Shown: positions 7,958-17,197 of the stretch, piece by piece
Position numbering within the stretch: the first letter of the stretch is position 1
Layout: every line of letters begins with the position of its first letter
NCBI GenBank assembly: GCA_020636375.1
Contig: JACJXZ010000003.1
Location: 186,001-250,000, forward strand
DNA: 64,000 nt
Source of the DNA: Lewinellaceae bacterium
GTDB lineage: Bacteria; Bacteroidota; Bacteroidia; Chitinophagales; Saprospiraceae
Direction of reading: 5' to 3'
Notes under the pieces: generated by a model
The model's database searches: none
Seen by the model: only the letters and a program-made list of their open reading frames with translations
Told to the model about the DNA's origin: nothing
Program-made: the position numbers and the translations under genes

Positions 7958-10237
7958 ATGCCGGAATATTATCTCGTCATTGTAGTCCTCCTTTTTGCGC
8001 TGGCGATCTCTGATCTTATCGTAGGGGTAAGTAACGATGCGGTAAACTTCCTCAACTCGGCCATTGGCTCCAAAGTTGCGCCCCGCCATATAATCATGAT
8101 CGTGGCCAGCCTGGGCATTTTCGTAGGCGCGACCTTTTCGAGCGGCATGATGGAAGTGGCGCGCAAAGGCATTTTCAATCCTGAGTACTTTGTCTTTGCC
8201 GAGGTTATGGTCATCTTCCTGGCGGTTATGCTTACGGACATCATCCTGCTGGATTTGTTCAATACCTTTGGCATGCCCACCTCCACGACGGTCTCCATCG
8301 TCTTCGAACTCCTGGGGGCGGCGGTTGCCGTTTCTCTGTTGAAGATAGCGGCTGCCGGGGGCGATTTTTCAGAATTGAGCGAACACATCAATTCATCCAG
8401 CGCGCTGGCCATCATTTCGGGTATTTTCATTTCGGTTGGGATCGCTTTTGTAGTCGGCACTTTCCTGCAATACCTGAGCCGGCTCCTGTTTACCTTCCAG
8501 TACGAACGCCGCATGGACTGGGTAGGCAGCCTGTGGGCAGGCCTGGCGCTTACCTTCCTGACCTATTTCCTGCTCATAAAAGGCATCAAGGGGGCTTCAT
8601 TCGTATCCGAGGCATTTGTGGATTGGGTGAAGAACAACACGCTGCTGCTGATCCTTATTTCCTTTGCTCTATGGTCGGTCCTGATGCAGGCATTTATGAT
8701 GATCTTCAAGATCAACATTCTTCGCATCGTCGTCCTTTTCGGGACATTCTCCCTGGCCATGGCCTTTGCCGGCAACGACCTGGTCAACTTCATCGGCGTG
8801 CCCATCGCCGGCTTTGAGTCCTTCAATGCCTGGTCGGCTTCCGGGGTGGGAGCGGAGGATTTCAACATGGAGGTGCTCGGCCGGCCGGTACGCACCAAGA
8901 CCCTGCTCTTGCTCTTGGCCGGGCTGATCATGATCCTTACCCTGTGGTTTTCCCGGAAAGCCCAGTCCGTCACCGAAACGGAAGTCAACCTGGGAAGGCA
9001 GGATGAAGGTTCAGAACGCTTCCTGCCGAATGCGCTTTCCCGCGGCATTGTCCGGTATACCCGTCAGGTCGGCATGGGCGTGCAAAAACTTCTGCCCGAA
9101 GCCTGGCTGGAGAAAGCCGAAGAGAGTTTTCAACCGGCTGAGCAGCCCGGAAAAAAAGAAGGCGACAAAGACCCCGCCGCTTTCGACCTCGTCCGGGCTT
9201 CCGTCAACCTGACAGTGGCCAGTATGCTCATTGCTTTTGCCACTTCCCTGAAGTTGCCGTTGTCCACCACCTATGTGTCTTTCATGGTGGCCATGGGCAC
9301 CTCCCTGGCCGACCGGGCCTGGGGCCGCGACAGCGCCGTCTACCGGGTTGCCGGCGTGCTCAACGTCATCGCCGGCTGGTTCCTTACCGCCTTTATCGCC
9401 TTTAGCGCCTCGGCGCTTTTCGCCTGGGCGATCTATTCCTTTGGCGGTTGGGCAGTGGGCGGGCTCGTCCTCCTGGCTGTTTTTCTCATATCCCGCACTT
9501 TCCTGCTGCACCGGCGCCGGGAAAAGGAAAAGGCTGAAGAAGAGTCCTTCGAGCGGCAGGCTCAGGTGATACCGGCGGTACAGGTGCTCCGGGAGACATC
9601 CTCCGGCATCAAAGAGACGCTTTCCGGGCTCCGGACGGTTCTGCACGATTCCCTCTTCGGCTTGCTGCAGGAGGATGAACTCCTCCTGGAAAGAGCAGAA
9701 AAGGCCATCCACCGGCTGGAAAAAAACAACAAGGGCCTCCGGAAAAAACTTTTCAGCGCTATCCGCCGCATCGAAGAGGACAACGCCGAGGCCAGCCGGG
9801 CCTACCTCCTGGTCTACGACCTGGAACAGGATATCCTGCAATCCGTCAAGCTCATCTTCGACGCCTGCCAGGAACATGTGGAAAACGTTCACAAACCGCT
9901 GGATGATGAGCAGGGAGAACTGCTTTACAGGATGCAGGAAGAGGTGAGCGATTATCTTCAGAATATTGAAGAGCTGATGGGCAATGGTGCCTATCAGGGC
10001 ATTGATATGGTCCTTGAAGAAAAACGAAACCTGTTCCTGCAGTTGGAAAAACTGATCGCCCACCAGGTCGAAGGCGTGAAATCGCGCAAATATGGCCGCC
10101 GGAACAGCATGCTTTACTTCAGCCTGTTGCTGGAGCTTAAAGACCTGATCGCCGTGGCCGCCCGGTTCGTTAAGTTGTATTACCGGGTCCAGCAATCCGT
10201 AACGGAGGAAGAAATGTCGTTGATGGCAGGAAAGTAG
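7958..10237 (+). CDS. PiT-family inorganic phosphate transporter with C-terminal PhoU-like domain
   Basis: 759 residues. The two PiT repeats are visible: GVSNDAVNFLNSAIGSKVA (residue ~23) with GMPTSTTVS (~107), and the second half around KLPLSTTYVSFMVAMGTSLADRAWG (~430), within about 10-12 membrane segments. The last ~230 residues (from ~530) are soluble, helical and Glu/Arg/Leu rich, resembling PhoU-type helical bundles that occur C-terminal to or beside PiT proteins. It would import phosphate by H+ or Na+ symport, possibly gated by its own tail. The length (normal PiT 400-500) reflects this fusion. No pho genes lie nearby. Confidence 0.9.
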   Translation: MPEYYLVIVVLLFALAISDLIVGVSNDAVNFLNSAIGSKVAPRHIIMIVASLGIFVGATFSSGMMEVARKGIFNPEYFVFAEVMVIFLAVMLTDIILLDLFNTFGMPTSTTVSIVFELLGAAVAVSLLKIAAAGGDFSELSEHINSSSALAIISGIFISVGIAFVVGTFLQYLSRLLFTFQYERRMDWVGSLWAGLALTFLTYFLLIKGIKGASFVSEAFVDWVKNNTLLLILISFALWSVLMQAFMMIFKINILRIVVLFGTFSLAMAFAGNDLVNFIGVPIAGFESFNAWSASGVGAEDFNMEVLGRPVRTKTLLLLLAGLIMILTLWFSRKAQSVTETEVNLGRQDEGSERFLPNALSRGIVRYTRQVGMGVQKLLPEAWLEKAEESFQPAEQPGKKEGDKDPAAFDLVRASVNLTVASMLIAFATSLKLPLSTTYVSFMVAMGTSLADRAWGRDSAVYRVAGVLNVIAGWFLTAFIAFSASALFAWAIYSFGGWAVGGLVLLAVFLISRTFLLHRRREKEKAEEESFERQAQVIPAVQVLRETSSGIKETLSGLRTVLHDSLFGLLQEDELLLERAEKAIHRLEKNNKGLRKKLFSAIRRIEEDNAEASRAYLLVYDLEQDILQSVKLIFDACQEHVENVHKPLDDEQGELLYRMQEEVSDYLQNIEELMGNGAYQGIDMVLEEKRNLFLQLEKLIAHQVEGVKSRKYGRRNSMLYFSLLLELKDLIAVAARFVKLYYRVQQSVTEEEMSLMAGK

Positions 10238-10248
10238 GGACGGTTAGT

Positions 10249-10286
10249 GGTTGTCCTGACAATCCGCAGCGTTCGTCAGGACAACC
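10249..10286. terminator. Perfect 12-bp hairpin between convergent genes
   Basis: GGTTGTCCTGAC (10249-10260) pairs with GTCAGGACAACC (10275-10286) around a 14-nt loop. It lies between the ends of the phosphate transporter and the convergent epimerase gene and could stop transcription from both sides, though there is no long T run. Confidence 0.6.
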
Positions 10287-10306
10287 GGCAACAGCCTCCC
10301 TTCCCC

Positions 10307-11485
10307 TTACCGCCGGATATTCGACTTCAGAGAAGAAAGGATCTGATGGGGGTTGATCGGCGGCCCCTGAGCATACTTGCTCAACGCCGCTTCGTCAATA
10401 ATGCCCAATCCCGGGGTTGAGAATATTCCTCCGGTTTCCAGTTTTCCATCCAGGCCCATCGTGATGGGAGGAGTGGTGATGTCTTTCTCCAGCAAGAGTT
10501 CTCCCATGGCACCCTCGTAGGCCGTCATCTCCCCCGCCAGGCCGCATAGGAGAAGGCCGGCGGCAGTCAGCAAGCTTGTCTCTCCGAAGTGGGCACCCAA
10601 CTGGGAGGGGATGCCATGCGCTTCCCCAAGCCGGTGTACTTCCAGGGCGTTGAAGATGCCGCCCAGCTTTGATATCTTCAGGTTGAAATGGTTGACGCAG
10701 CCTTTTTCGATAAGCAACCGGGCCTGCTCCGGGCCGAGCAGAGATTCGTCGGCCATGATGCGGGCCTGGCCTCCGAACGCCCGGGTCAATGCGGCCAGGC
10801 CGTCCCACTGGCCCGGGGGCAACGGTTGTTCAAATGAGGTGACGCCCTGTTCGATCAGGCGGGGGATGATCTTCTCCGCCTGCTGGAGAGCCCATCCCCC
10901 ATTGACATCTACCCGTATGGGGAGTTCCTGTCCGAAAAATTCTCTGATGAGGGTGATTTTATGAAGGGTTTCCTCCAGCTTGGCGTCCACTTTCAGTTTC
11001 ACGGCAGGGGGAGAAAATTGCCTGGCCAGGCGCAGGACCTGCTCCAGGGCAGCAGGCCTGGCCAGGGGCAGGACCAGGCTGTACCGCAACACCTCCGGAG
11101 GGTTGGAACCCAAGAGTTCGGTGAGCGGCCTTTCCTGCGTTTTGCTCCAGGCATCGAGCAGGGCAAGCTCCAGCGCGCAACGGACGGAAGGCCCGACCTG
11201 CGCCTTTTCCCAGGCTTTCAGCTTGTCCCTTATCTCTTCGGCTGAATCCATAGAAGCGCCCTTAAGCTCCGGCGAAAGGGCGCGCAGGCCAGCCTGGACG
11301 GACCTCATGTCTTCCCCGGTCACGTATGTGCGCGGGCAGGATTCGCCGTAGCCGACGGCCCCCTCTTCGGTGTGCACTTCTACGACGGCGGCATGGGAGT
11401 GGTTCGCCCCGGCGTTGTTGGACTGGGAAAACCGGAAGCGCAGGGGAATCTTTACTTCCCAGAGCCTTGTTTGTATGATCTTCAT
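10307..11485 (-). CDS. Enolase-superfamily enzyme, dipeptide epimerase/muconate cycloisomerase-like
   Basis: 392 residues. Enolase-superfamily MLE-subgroup residues are all visible: acid/base Lys in KLKVD (residue ~164), metal ligands Asp in VDVNGGW (~193), Glu in EQPLP (~219) and Asp in ADES (~246), and the second catalytic Lys in LKISK (~270). The Lys-x-Lys plus distal Lys pattern is that of the racemase/epimerase and cycloisomerase subgroup. L-Ala-D/L-Glu or other dipeptide epimerisation is the commonest role in Bacteroidota, but o-succinylbenzoate synthase or muconate cycloisomerase activity cannot be excluded. No menaquinone genes are adjacent. Divided from asnA by 87 nt with a hairpin. 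Confidence 0.82.
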   Translation of the reverse strand: MKIIQTRLWEVKIPLRFRFSQSNNAGANHSHAAVVEVHTEEGAVGYGESCPRTYVTGEDMRSVQAGLRALSPELKGASMDSAEEIRDKLKAWEKAQVGPSVRCALELALLDAWSKTQERPLTELLGSNPPEVLRYSLVLPLARPAALEQVLRLARQFSPPAVKLKVDAKLEETLHKITLIREFFGQELPIRVDVNGGWALQQAEKIIPRLIEQGVTSFEQPLPPGQWDGLAALTRAFGGQARIMADESLLGPEQARLLIEKGCVNHFNLKISKLGGIFNALEVHRLGEAHGIPSQLGAHFGETSLLTAAGLLLCGLAGEMTAYEGAMGELLLEKDITTPPITMGLDGKLETGGIFSTPGLGIIDEAALSKYAQGPPINPHQILSSLKSNIRR

Positions 11486-11544
11486 TGGCAGTTCGTTTTG
11501 TATCAGGGAGGAAGATACGGAAAACTGCCCGCTGAAGAGTTGTA

Positions 11545-11567
11545 AGCGGCCACTTAAAGTGGCCGCT
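11545..11567 (-). terminator. Compact hairpin downstream of asnA
   Basis: AGCGGCCACTT (11545-11555) is followed after one base by its complement AAGTGGCCGCT (11557-11567). On the minus strand this lies just after the asnA stop codon, before the epimerase gene. No strong T tract follows. Confidence 0.5.
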
Positions 11568-11572
11568 CCGGG

Positions 11573-12706
11573 TTATTCCAGGACAAAGATGTTTTTCTTC
11601 CTGCAGATATCCTTCAGTTTCTCCGGCCATACGGTTACGCTGACCTCCCCGATATGGGCCTTTTTCAGCAGGAGCATGATCACTCTGGACTGGCCGATGC
11701 CGCCGCCAATGCTCAGGGGGAGTTCTCCGTTGATGATGGCCTGGTGGTAGGGCAGTTCCAGGAAGTCGAGCTGGCCGGTGATCTTCAGCTGCTGGCGCAA
11801 TGTTTCCGCATTGACGCGGATACCCATGGAGGAGAGCTCGTGGCGCCGTTTGGTGACGGGGTTCCACACCAGGATGTCGCCGTTCAGGCCGTGCATCGGC
11901 CGGCCTTCCCGGGAGGTAGTGGGCGTCACCCAGTCGTCGTAGTCGGGCGCCCGCATCTCATGGGGATAACCGTCGTCCAGCGTCCAGCCGATGCCGTAAA
12001 TGAAAACGGCAGGATACTCCTGCAGGATGCGCGTCTCGCGCTCCTTGCGGGGCAGGTCGGGATAACGGGCCAGCAGGTCTTCGGCGTGGATAAAGGTGAG
12101 TTCCGCGGGCAGGTCAGGGTAACGGCTGTCCTTCAGCTGTGGGAACTGCTCCTGGATGAAGGTTTCGGCCCCTTTGAGCACCTTCCAGATCTTTTTGACG
12201 ATCATAGTCAGGAACTCCAGGTTGCGTTCCTCGGCGGTGATTACCCGCTCCCAGTCCCATTGGTCGACGTAGGCGCTGTGGTCGTGGTCCAGGAAGTAGT
12301 CTTTGCGCACGGCCCGCATGTCGGTATTGAGGCCTTCGCCGGGCTGCATGTCGAACTGCTTCAGGGCTACACGCTTCCACTTGGTGGCAGCCTGCACGAC
12401 CTGTGCCTCGATGGGGTTTTTGCCGTGGTCGTTGGAGATGTAGAATTCAACGGGTGTGCGGGAGCCGTCGCGGTCCAGGTAGTCGTTGACCCCGCTGTGT
12501 TTGTCAACGATGAGGGGGACGGTGACCATCATGAGGTTGAGCTCTTCGTTGAGCCCGTCTTCAATGTACCGCTTTACCGCCATGATGGCCTTTTGCGTAT
12601 CCTTTCGGCCGAGGAGCGATTTGTAGTCCTTTGGCAGGACTTTCTCGACTTGCTCGTAAGTGCCGATGCCGGGGCCGGCCAGGTCTGCTTTTTTGTCTGC
12701 AATCAT
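11573..12706 (-). CDS. asnA: Aspartate-ammonia ligase (asparagine synthetase A)
   Basis: 377 residues, somewhat longer than the ~330-residue Escherichia coli enzyme. AsnA landmarks run through the protein: VPLIVDKHSGVNDYLDRDGSR (shortened here: residues ~62-82), GEGLNTDMRAVRKDY (~122) and VDQWDWE (~147), and a C-terminal class II tRNA-synthetase-like motif LPLSIGGGIGQSR (~330). It makes asparagine from aspartate, ammonia and ATP in the cytoplasm. The start MIADKKAD follows a 130-nt gap. Unlike AsnB it needs no glutamine, so no link to the amidotransferase at 6669 is implied. Confidence 0.95.
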   Translation of the reverse strand: MIADKKADLAGPGIGTYEQVEKVLPKDYKSLLGRKDTQKAIMAVKRYIEDGLNEELNLMMVTVPLIVDKHSGVNDYLDRDGSRTPVEFYISNDHGKNPIEAQVVQAATKWKRVALKQFDMQPGEGLNTDMRAVRKDYFLDHDHSAYVDQWDWERVITAEERNLEFLTMIVKKIWKVLKGAETFIQEQFPQLKDSRYPDLPAELTFIHAEDLLARYPDLPRKERETRILQEYPAVFIYGIGWTLDDGYPHEMRAPDYDDWVTPTTSREGRPMHGLNGDILVWNPVTKRRHELSSMGIRVNAETLRQQLKITGQLDFLELPYHQAIINGELPLSIGGGIGQSRVIMLLLKKAHIGEVSVTVWPEKLKDICRKKNIFVLE

Positions 12707-12855
12707 AATTCAGGTTTTAAATGGTTAAGGCCGGAGCGGGTTTGCCGTGCCGTCAATGCAGAGGCATGCAAACCCGCCCCGGCCAGCCGCGCATAAGATA
12801 ACCTGAATCTTCCTTCGTTTACATGAGGATCATCATGCCGGGAAGCTGATTTTGG

Positions 12856-14799
12856 TCAGTGCCTGACCAGCACTCTCCGGCTGACCGCCTGCTGCTGTGT
12901 GGAAATCCTGACCAGGTAAAGGCCTTCGGGCAGGCGCCCGGTGTCCATAGCCAATTCGTGGGCCTGGGCGCTCATTTGTTGGGTTTTCAGGCGTTGGCCG
13001 CTGGCGGAGAACCACTCAACCTGCAGCTCCTGCTCAATGGGGTGAGCAAAACTTAACCGTACGGACGCATTGACCGGATTGGGATACAGCCTGAAGCTGT
13101 TGCCGCCGATCTCGGAAATGCTCGTGGTTGTTTCGGTGGTAAAGGAAAAGACCAGCGAGAAGCTGTCGCCACATTCACCGGAAGTGACGATCCGCCAGTA
13201 ATAAGTCGTTCCTTCGTCCAGCTCGAAGGGCAGGGTGAAGGAGTTGCCGCTCACCGCCGTTTCATAAATGATGCCGGCTTCAAAATCATCGGCATCGGCA
13301 GAAATCTGAATCCGTTTCGGCAGGAGCCCGCCAGGGCCAGCCCCCGTCCAGAAGAATAATGGATTCAGGCGGACATCTTCCCGGCCATCGCTGGGGGCCT
13401 GCAGGGTTGCCGGAGCAGGCAGGCCGATTACGTGTACCGCAATTTCCACCCGGCTTTCCGCAACGCCATCGGTGGCATTGATCACCAGGGTGGCGTCCCC
13501 CGGCTCGATCCCGCTTACCGATACGTCAACGATATCGCCGGGGCTGGCGTCCGTAACGGCCAGTTCCACTACCAGGCTTTCGGAGCTCCCTTCCGTGGAG
13601 AGCGTAACGCCCGAGGCCAGGAAATCCGTCCCTACCTCAATGGAAAAGTTGCGGGCAGCGCCTACGCAGGCATTGATGCCGGTAATATTCGGAGTGACAG
13701 AAGTATAGGGCGGCAAATCTATGGCTTCGAAGAAGTAAAAGCCATTGTTCATATCCGAGATCAAAGCGCGGCCGGAAGGGAGGACGAACACCCCCCAGGC
13801 GCCGGCAAAGAATTCGACATCCGGCCCGTCATAGGTGTCATAATAGGCGACGCGGCGCGGGAACAGCGGGTTGGAAATATCATAGACCTGAAGGCCGTCG
13901 TAATAGTAGGAAACGAACAGCAACCCATCTTTGGGATAAACGTTATGAGGGATTTGCCCGGGGAAAGATTTGGCATCAAAGGTGGCGACCACCTTCATAT
14001 CAGACAGGTCGCTGACGTCGACGATCTTGATATCTCGGCCGTGGGTTTCATCTGCCAGGTAGTAGTACTGCCCGTCTTCCGACAACCAGCCGGAGTGGTT
14101 GTACCCCTGCTCGGGATATTCGGTCATCGTTCCCAGCAATTCCGGGCTAGCGGGATCTGTCATATCCATGACGATAAAACCGGCGGGCCCGGCGTTGAGG
14201 TAGGCGATATTATCCCGGACATAGCAGTCGTGGATATAAGGCAAAGGCACGCTTGCCGTAGGATAGGAAGCCAGCAGTTCCGGCTGCTCCGGGTTGTCCA
14301 GCGACAGAATTCGGAGGTTGAACCCGCTGCCGCCGACGGCGTACAGGCGGGCGTTGTCTTCGTCGATAAAGATATTGTGCGTCGTCCGGATAAATTCGTC
14401 CGACTCGTAAACGACCTCAACCGATTCCGGCAGGTTGCTCATGTCGATGACCTGCAGGGTGCTGGCGCCTTCATCAGCTACGGCATAAGCGTAGTGGAGA
14501 TAGGTTTTCACGTCCCGGTGCCCGATGGCGTTGCCCTGCACGGTGGCCGGCGCGAAAGCGACGGGTTCGAGCGCATCTTCGGCATTGCTCAGGTCGAAGA
14601 AATGGACCCCCAGGGTGGACGTGATGATGCCGACCTCCTTGTCATTGATTACTGTCCCCCAGACATCGTGATAAGGGTTGGCGAAAAAGGCCTGCGGGAT
14701 ACTTTCGTCATTCCAGTGGCCCAGCAAAGTAGCCTGGGTGGGCTGGCAGAGAGCAAAAAAGGGGGTACAAAGGAATAGTGCGAGTACACGCTGTTTCAT
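12856..14799 (-). CDS. Choice-of-anchor B family beta-propeller protein with T9SS sorting domain (copy 1)
   Basis: 647 residues. A signal peptide (residues 1-18, ending ALCQP) is followed by LVIVD-type beta-propeller repeats (about 25-365; units such as STLQVIDMSNL and DIKIVDVSDL), an Ig-like region, and a final ~80 residues starting FRLYPNPV that form a type IX secretion C-terminal sorting domain. It should be exported through the outer membrane and attached to the cell surface. It is paralogous along its full length and of identical length to the next gene (15098-17041), so the pair arose by tandem duplication. Ligand unknown; the architecture suggests protein or polymer binding. Confidence 0.85.
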   Translation of the reverse strand: MKQRVLALFLCTPFFALCQPTQATLLGHWNDESIPQAFFANPYHDVWGTVINDKEVGIITSTLGVHFFDLSNAEDALEPVAFAPATVQGNAIGHRDVKTYLHYAYAVADEGASTLQVIDMSNLPESVEVVYESDEFIRTTHNIFIDEDNARLYAVGGSGFNLRILSLDNPEQPELLASYPTASVPLPYIHDCYVRDNIAYLNAGPAGFIVMDMTDPASPELLGTMTEYPEQGYNHSGWLSEDGQYYYLADETHGRDIKIVDVSDLSDMKVVATFDAKSFPGQIPHNVYPKDGLLFVSYYYDGLQVYDISNPLFPRRVAYYDTYDGPDVEFFAGAWGVFVLPSGRALISDMNNGFYFFEAIDLPPYTSVTPNITGINACVGAARNFSIEVGTDFLASGVTLSTEGSSESLVVELAVTDASPGDIVDVSVSGIEPGDATLVINATDGVAESRVEIAVHVIGLPAPATLQAPSDGREDVRLNPLFFWTGAGPGGLLPKRIQISADADDFEAGIIYETAVSGNSFTLPFELDEGTTYYWRIVTSGECGDSFSLVFSFTTETTTSISEIGGNSFRLYPNPVNASVRLSFAHPIEQELQVEWFSASGQRLKTQQMSAQAHELAMDTGRLPEGLYLVRISTQQQAVSRRVLVRH

Positions 14800-15046
14800 A
14801 ACGGGTGATTTTAGTGAAGAATGAAATCTTTTCGCAGGTGTGAGTAAAAAAAGCGGAGCCGGCTGTTCGGCTCATGCACTGCCACACTTGCGTTTATAAA
14901 AGTTAAGGACAACAGCTGGTGAAAATAGCTGCATTCCTCAACCTCTGCAAACCCAATCTACCAAATGGCCCAATTTTGGTATCAATGGAGGCGAATCTGT
15001 TGGTGAAGGCCACGAAAGGATAAGCCTAAAATACTATGGAGGATAG

Positions 15047-15087
15047 GAGCCATCCGGAAAATTCCGGACGGCAAATCCGGATGGCTC
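15047..15087 (-). terminator. 12-bp hairpin after the second choice-of-anchor B gene
   Basis: GAGCCATCCGGA (15047-15058) pairs with TCCGGATGGCTC (15076-15087), 11 nt past the minus-strand stop codon. The loop itself contains TCCGGA, so alternative pairing is possible. The rest of the 298-nt gap to 14799 holds nothing I recognise. Confidence 0.6.
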
Positions 15088-15097
15088 ATGTTGAAGA

Positions 15098-17041
15098 TCA
15101 GCGTTGAACGATTATTTTTCTGCTGACGGCGCCCTTACTGTTGGCCAGGCGCAGCCAGTAGAGGCCATCGGGCAGGCCGCTGGTATCCAGTTGCAAAAAC
15201 TGCGCGTACCGATCCATCCGCGTACTCTGTACAGGCTGGCCGTTTGCCGCTACGCATTCTACCTGCAGCGTCTCCCCCAAAGGCTGGTTGAAGGCAATCT
15301 GTAAGAATCCCGAAGCCGGATTGGGATAGAGTTGAAATCCGTTGCCGGCTATTTCCGCTTCGGTACCCACCGTCCCTCGGGTGGTGAAGGAGAAAACGGA
15401 AGAGGGCAGGTCTCCGCATTGGCTCGTGGTGAGAACTCGCCAGTAATAGGTGGTCCATTCTTCCAGCGTCTCGGTGAGAAAGAAGTTTTGGCTCAGCGTA
15501 GCCGCTTCAAAAAAAATGTTCTCTTCAAAATCATCCGGATCGGTGGAGATTTGTATGCTTTTGGAGGCAGAGTTGGAAGGGACTTCCCAGCGGAACAAAG
15601 GCCGTAGCGGAGCATCGACCGCGCCGTCGGCAGGCAGGGTCAGAAGAGCGGGTTCCGTCAACTCAAAACTGCTCACATTGAGCTGCAGCTCGCTTCCTGA
15701 TACGCCGTCGGTAGCGTTGATCACCAGGTAGCCGGCACCGGTTTGCAGGAGCGTGACGTGGGCCTGCACCACCTCGCCGGGCATTGCCTGCGTAGAGCTG
15801 AGTTGTATCTCCAGGATGGGCGAGGTGCCATCGGTGTTCAACGTCACGCCGGATGAAGAAAAATCGGTGCCCACCTCAATGAGGAACTCGACGGTTTCTC
15901 CCACACAAGCCTCGATACCGGCCAGATTTGCCGTCACAGAGGTGTAGGGCAGGGGCTCGATAGCCTCATAGAAAAAAAGTCCATTGGCCATATCAGAAAC
16001 AAGGACTCTGCCGGAAGGCAGCACAAAAACGCCCCAGGCGCCATAGTAGGAAAACGAACTGTTCGGCCCCTCATAGGTATCATAGTATGCTACTTTCCTG
16101 GGAAACCGTGGGTTGGAAACGTCGAACACCTGAAGGCCATCAAAATAATAAGAAACGTGGAGCAGGTTGCCGTAGGGGTATACATTGTGGGCGATCTGGC
16201 CGGGAAAGGACTGCGCATTCATTGTGGACACTACGTGGATGTTGGAGAGATCACTGACATCCACGACCTTGATATCCGTTCCGTGAGTTTCGTCGCAAAG
16301 AAAATAGTGTTGCCCGTCTTCGGAAAGCCACCCGGAGTGGTTGTAGCCTTGTTCGATGTATTCGGTCATTGTCCCCAATAACTCCGGGTTATCAGGATCA
16401 CTGAGGTCTACGACCATTAAACCCAGATATGCTGCATTCAGGTAAGCAATATTATCCCGCACATAAAGGTCATGGATATAAGGCACAGACAGGTTGTCAT
16501 TGGGAAATGAGGCCATAAGTTCAGGCTGTTCCGGATCATCCAGGGAAAGTATCTGGAGCGTCTCATTGAATCCTCCAACAGCATAGAGGCGGGCGTTGGC
16601 CTCATCTATAAAGATATTGTGCCGGTTGGCAAAGAACTCGTCTGAATCGTAGACAATCTCTACGGCGTCCGGCAGCCCGCTCATGTCGATGACCTGCAGG
16701 GTGCTGGCGCCTGCGTCCGATACGGCGTAAGCGTAGTGTAAGTAGGTCTTCACGTCACGCCATCCTATCGCCGTGCCCTGGTCTGCTCCCGGCACGAAGG
16801 CTACCGGCTCCATATTGGGCGTTTCGCCGCTGAGGTCAAAAAAATGAAGCCCGGCGGTAGACGTAACAATGCTGATCTCCCTGCCGTTCACAACGGCGCC
16901 CCAGACATCCTGATACGGCCCGCCGAAAATGGACTCGGGAATGCTTTCATCGTCCCAGCGCCCGATAACGGTAGCTTCGATGGCCTGGCCCTGAGCAAAA
17001 AAAGGAATGCAAATGAGGAAAAAGTAGAATAGCTTTTTCAT
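15098..17041 (-). CDS. Choice-of-anchor B family beta-propeller protein with T9SS sorting domain (copy 2)
   Basis: 647 residues with the same plan as the gene at 12856: signal peptide (1-18), LVIVD-like propeller to about residue 370, bridging Ig-like domain, and C-terminal sorting domain beginning FQLYPNPAS. Many blocks are shared word for word with copy 1 (YNHSGWLSEDGQ, YYDTY.GP, GAWGVFVLPSGR), while others have diverged, so the duplication is not recent. Each copy has its own hairpin or gap, so they may be transcribed separately. Likely a surface protein; no catalytic motif is seen. Confidence 0.85.
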   Translation of the reverse strand: MKKLFYFFLICIPFFAQGQAIEATVIGRWDDESIPESIFGGPYQDVWGAVVNGREISIVTSTAGLHFFDLSGETPNMEPVAFVPGADQGTAIGWRDVKTYLHYAYAVSDAGASTLQVIDMSGLPDAVEIVYDSDEFFANRHNIFIDEANARLYAVGGFNETLQILSLDDPEQPELMASFPNDNLSVPYIHDLYVRDNIAYLNAAYLGLMVVDLSDPDNPELLGTMTEYIEQGYNHSGWLSEDGQHYFLCDETHGTDIKVVDVSDLSNIHVVSTMNAQSFPGQIAHNVYPYGNLLHVSYYFDGLQVFDVSNPRFPRKVAYYDTYEGPNSSFSYYGAWGVFVLPSGRVLVSDMANGLFFYEAIEPLPYTSVTANLAGIEACVGETVEFLIEVGTDFSSSGVTLNTDGTSPILEIQLSSTQAMPGEVVQAHVTLLQTGAGYLVINATDGVSGSELQLNVSSFELTEPALLTLPADGAVDAPLRPLFRWEVPSNSASKSIQISTDPDDFEENIFFEAATLSQNFFLTETLEEWTTYYWRVLTTSQCGDLPSSVFSFTTRGTVGTEAEIAGNGFQLYPNPASGFLQIAFNQPLGETLQVECVAANGQPVQSTRMDRYAQFLQLDTSGLPDGLYWLRLANSKGAVSRKIIVQR

Positions 17042-17197
17042 GGCAGGAGGTTTTAGGTTTGAAAAAATAAAAGGCTAATGCTCTGAAGTTAAATAACTTA
17101 TGCCCTTTCAAGTTATTCATTTTCCATTCAAAGCACAAGGACAAATTTCCCAAAACCCAGGACAAATCTGCCAGAACCTCCGAATCCGACGATTTTC

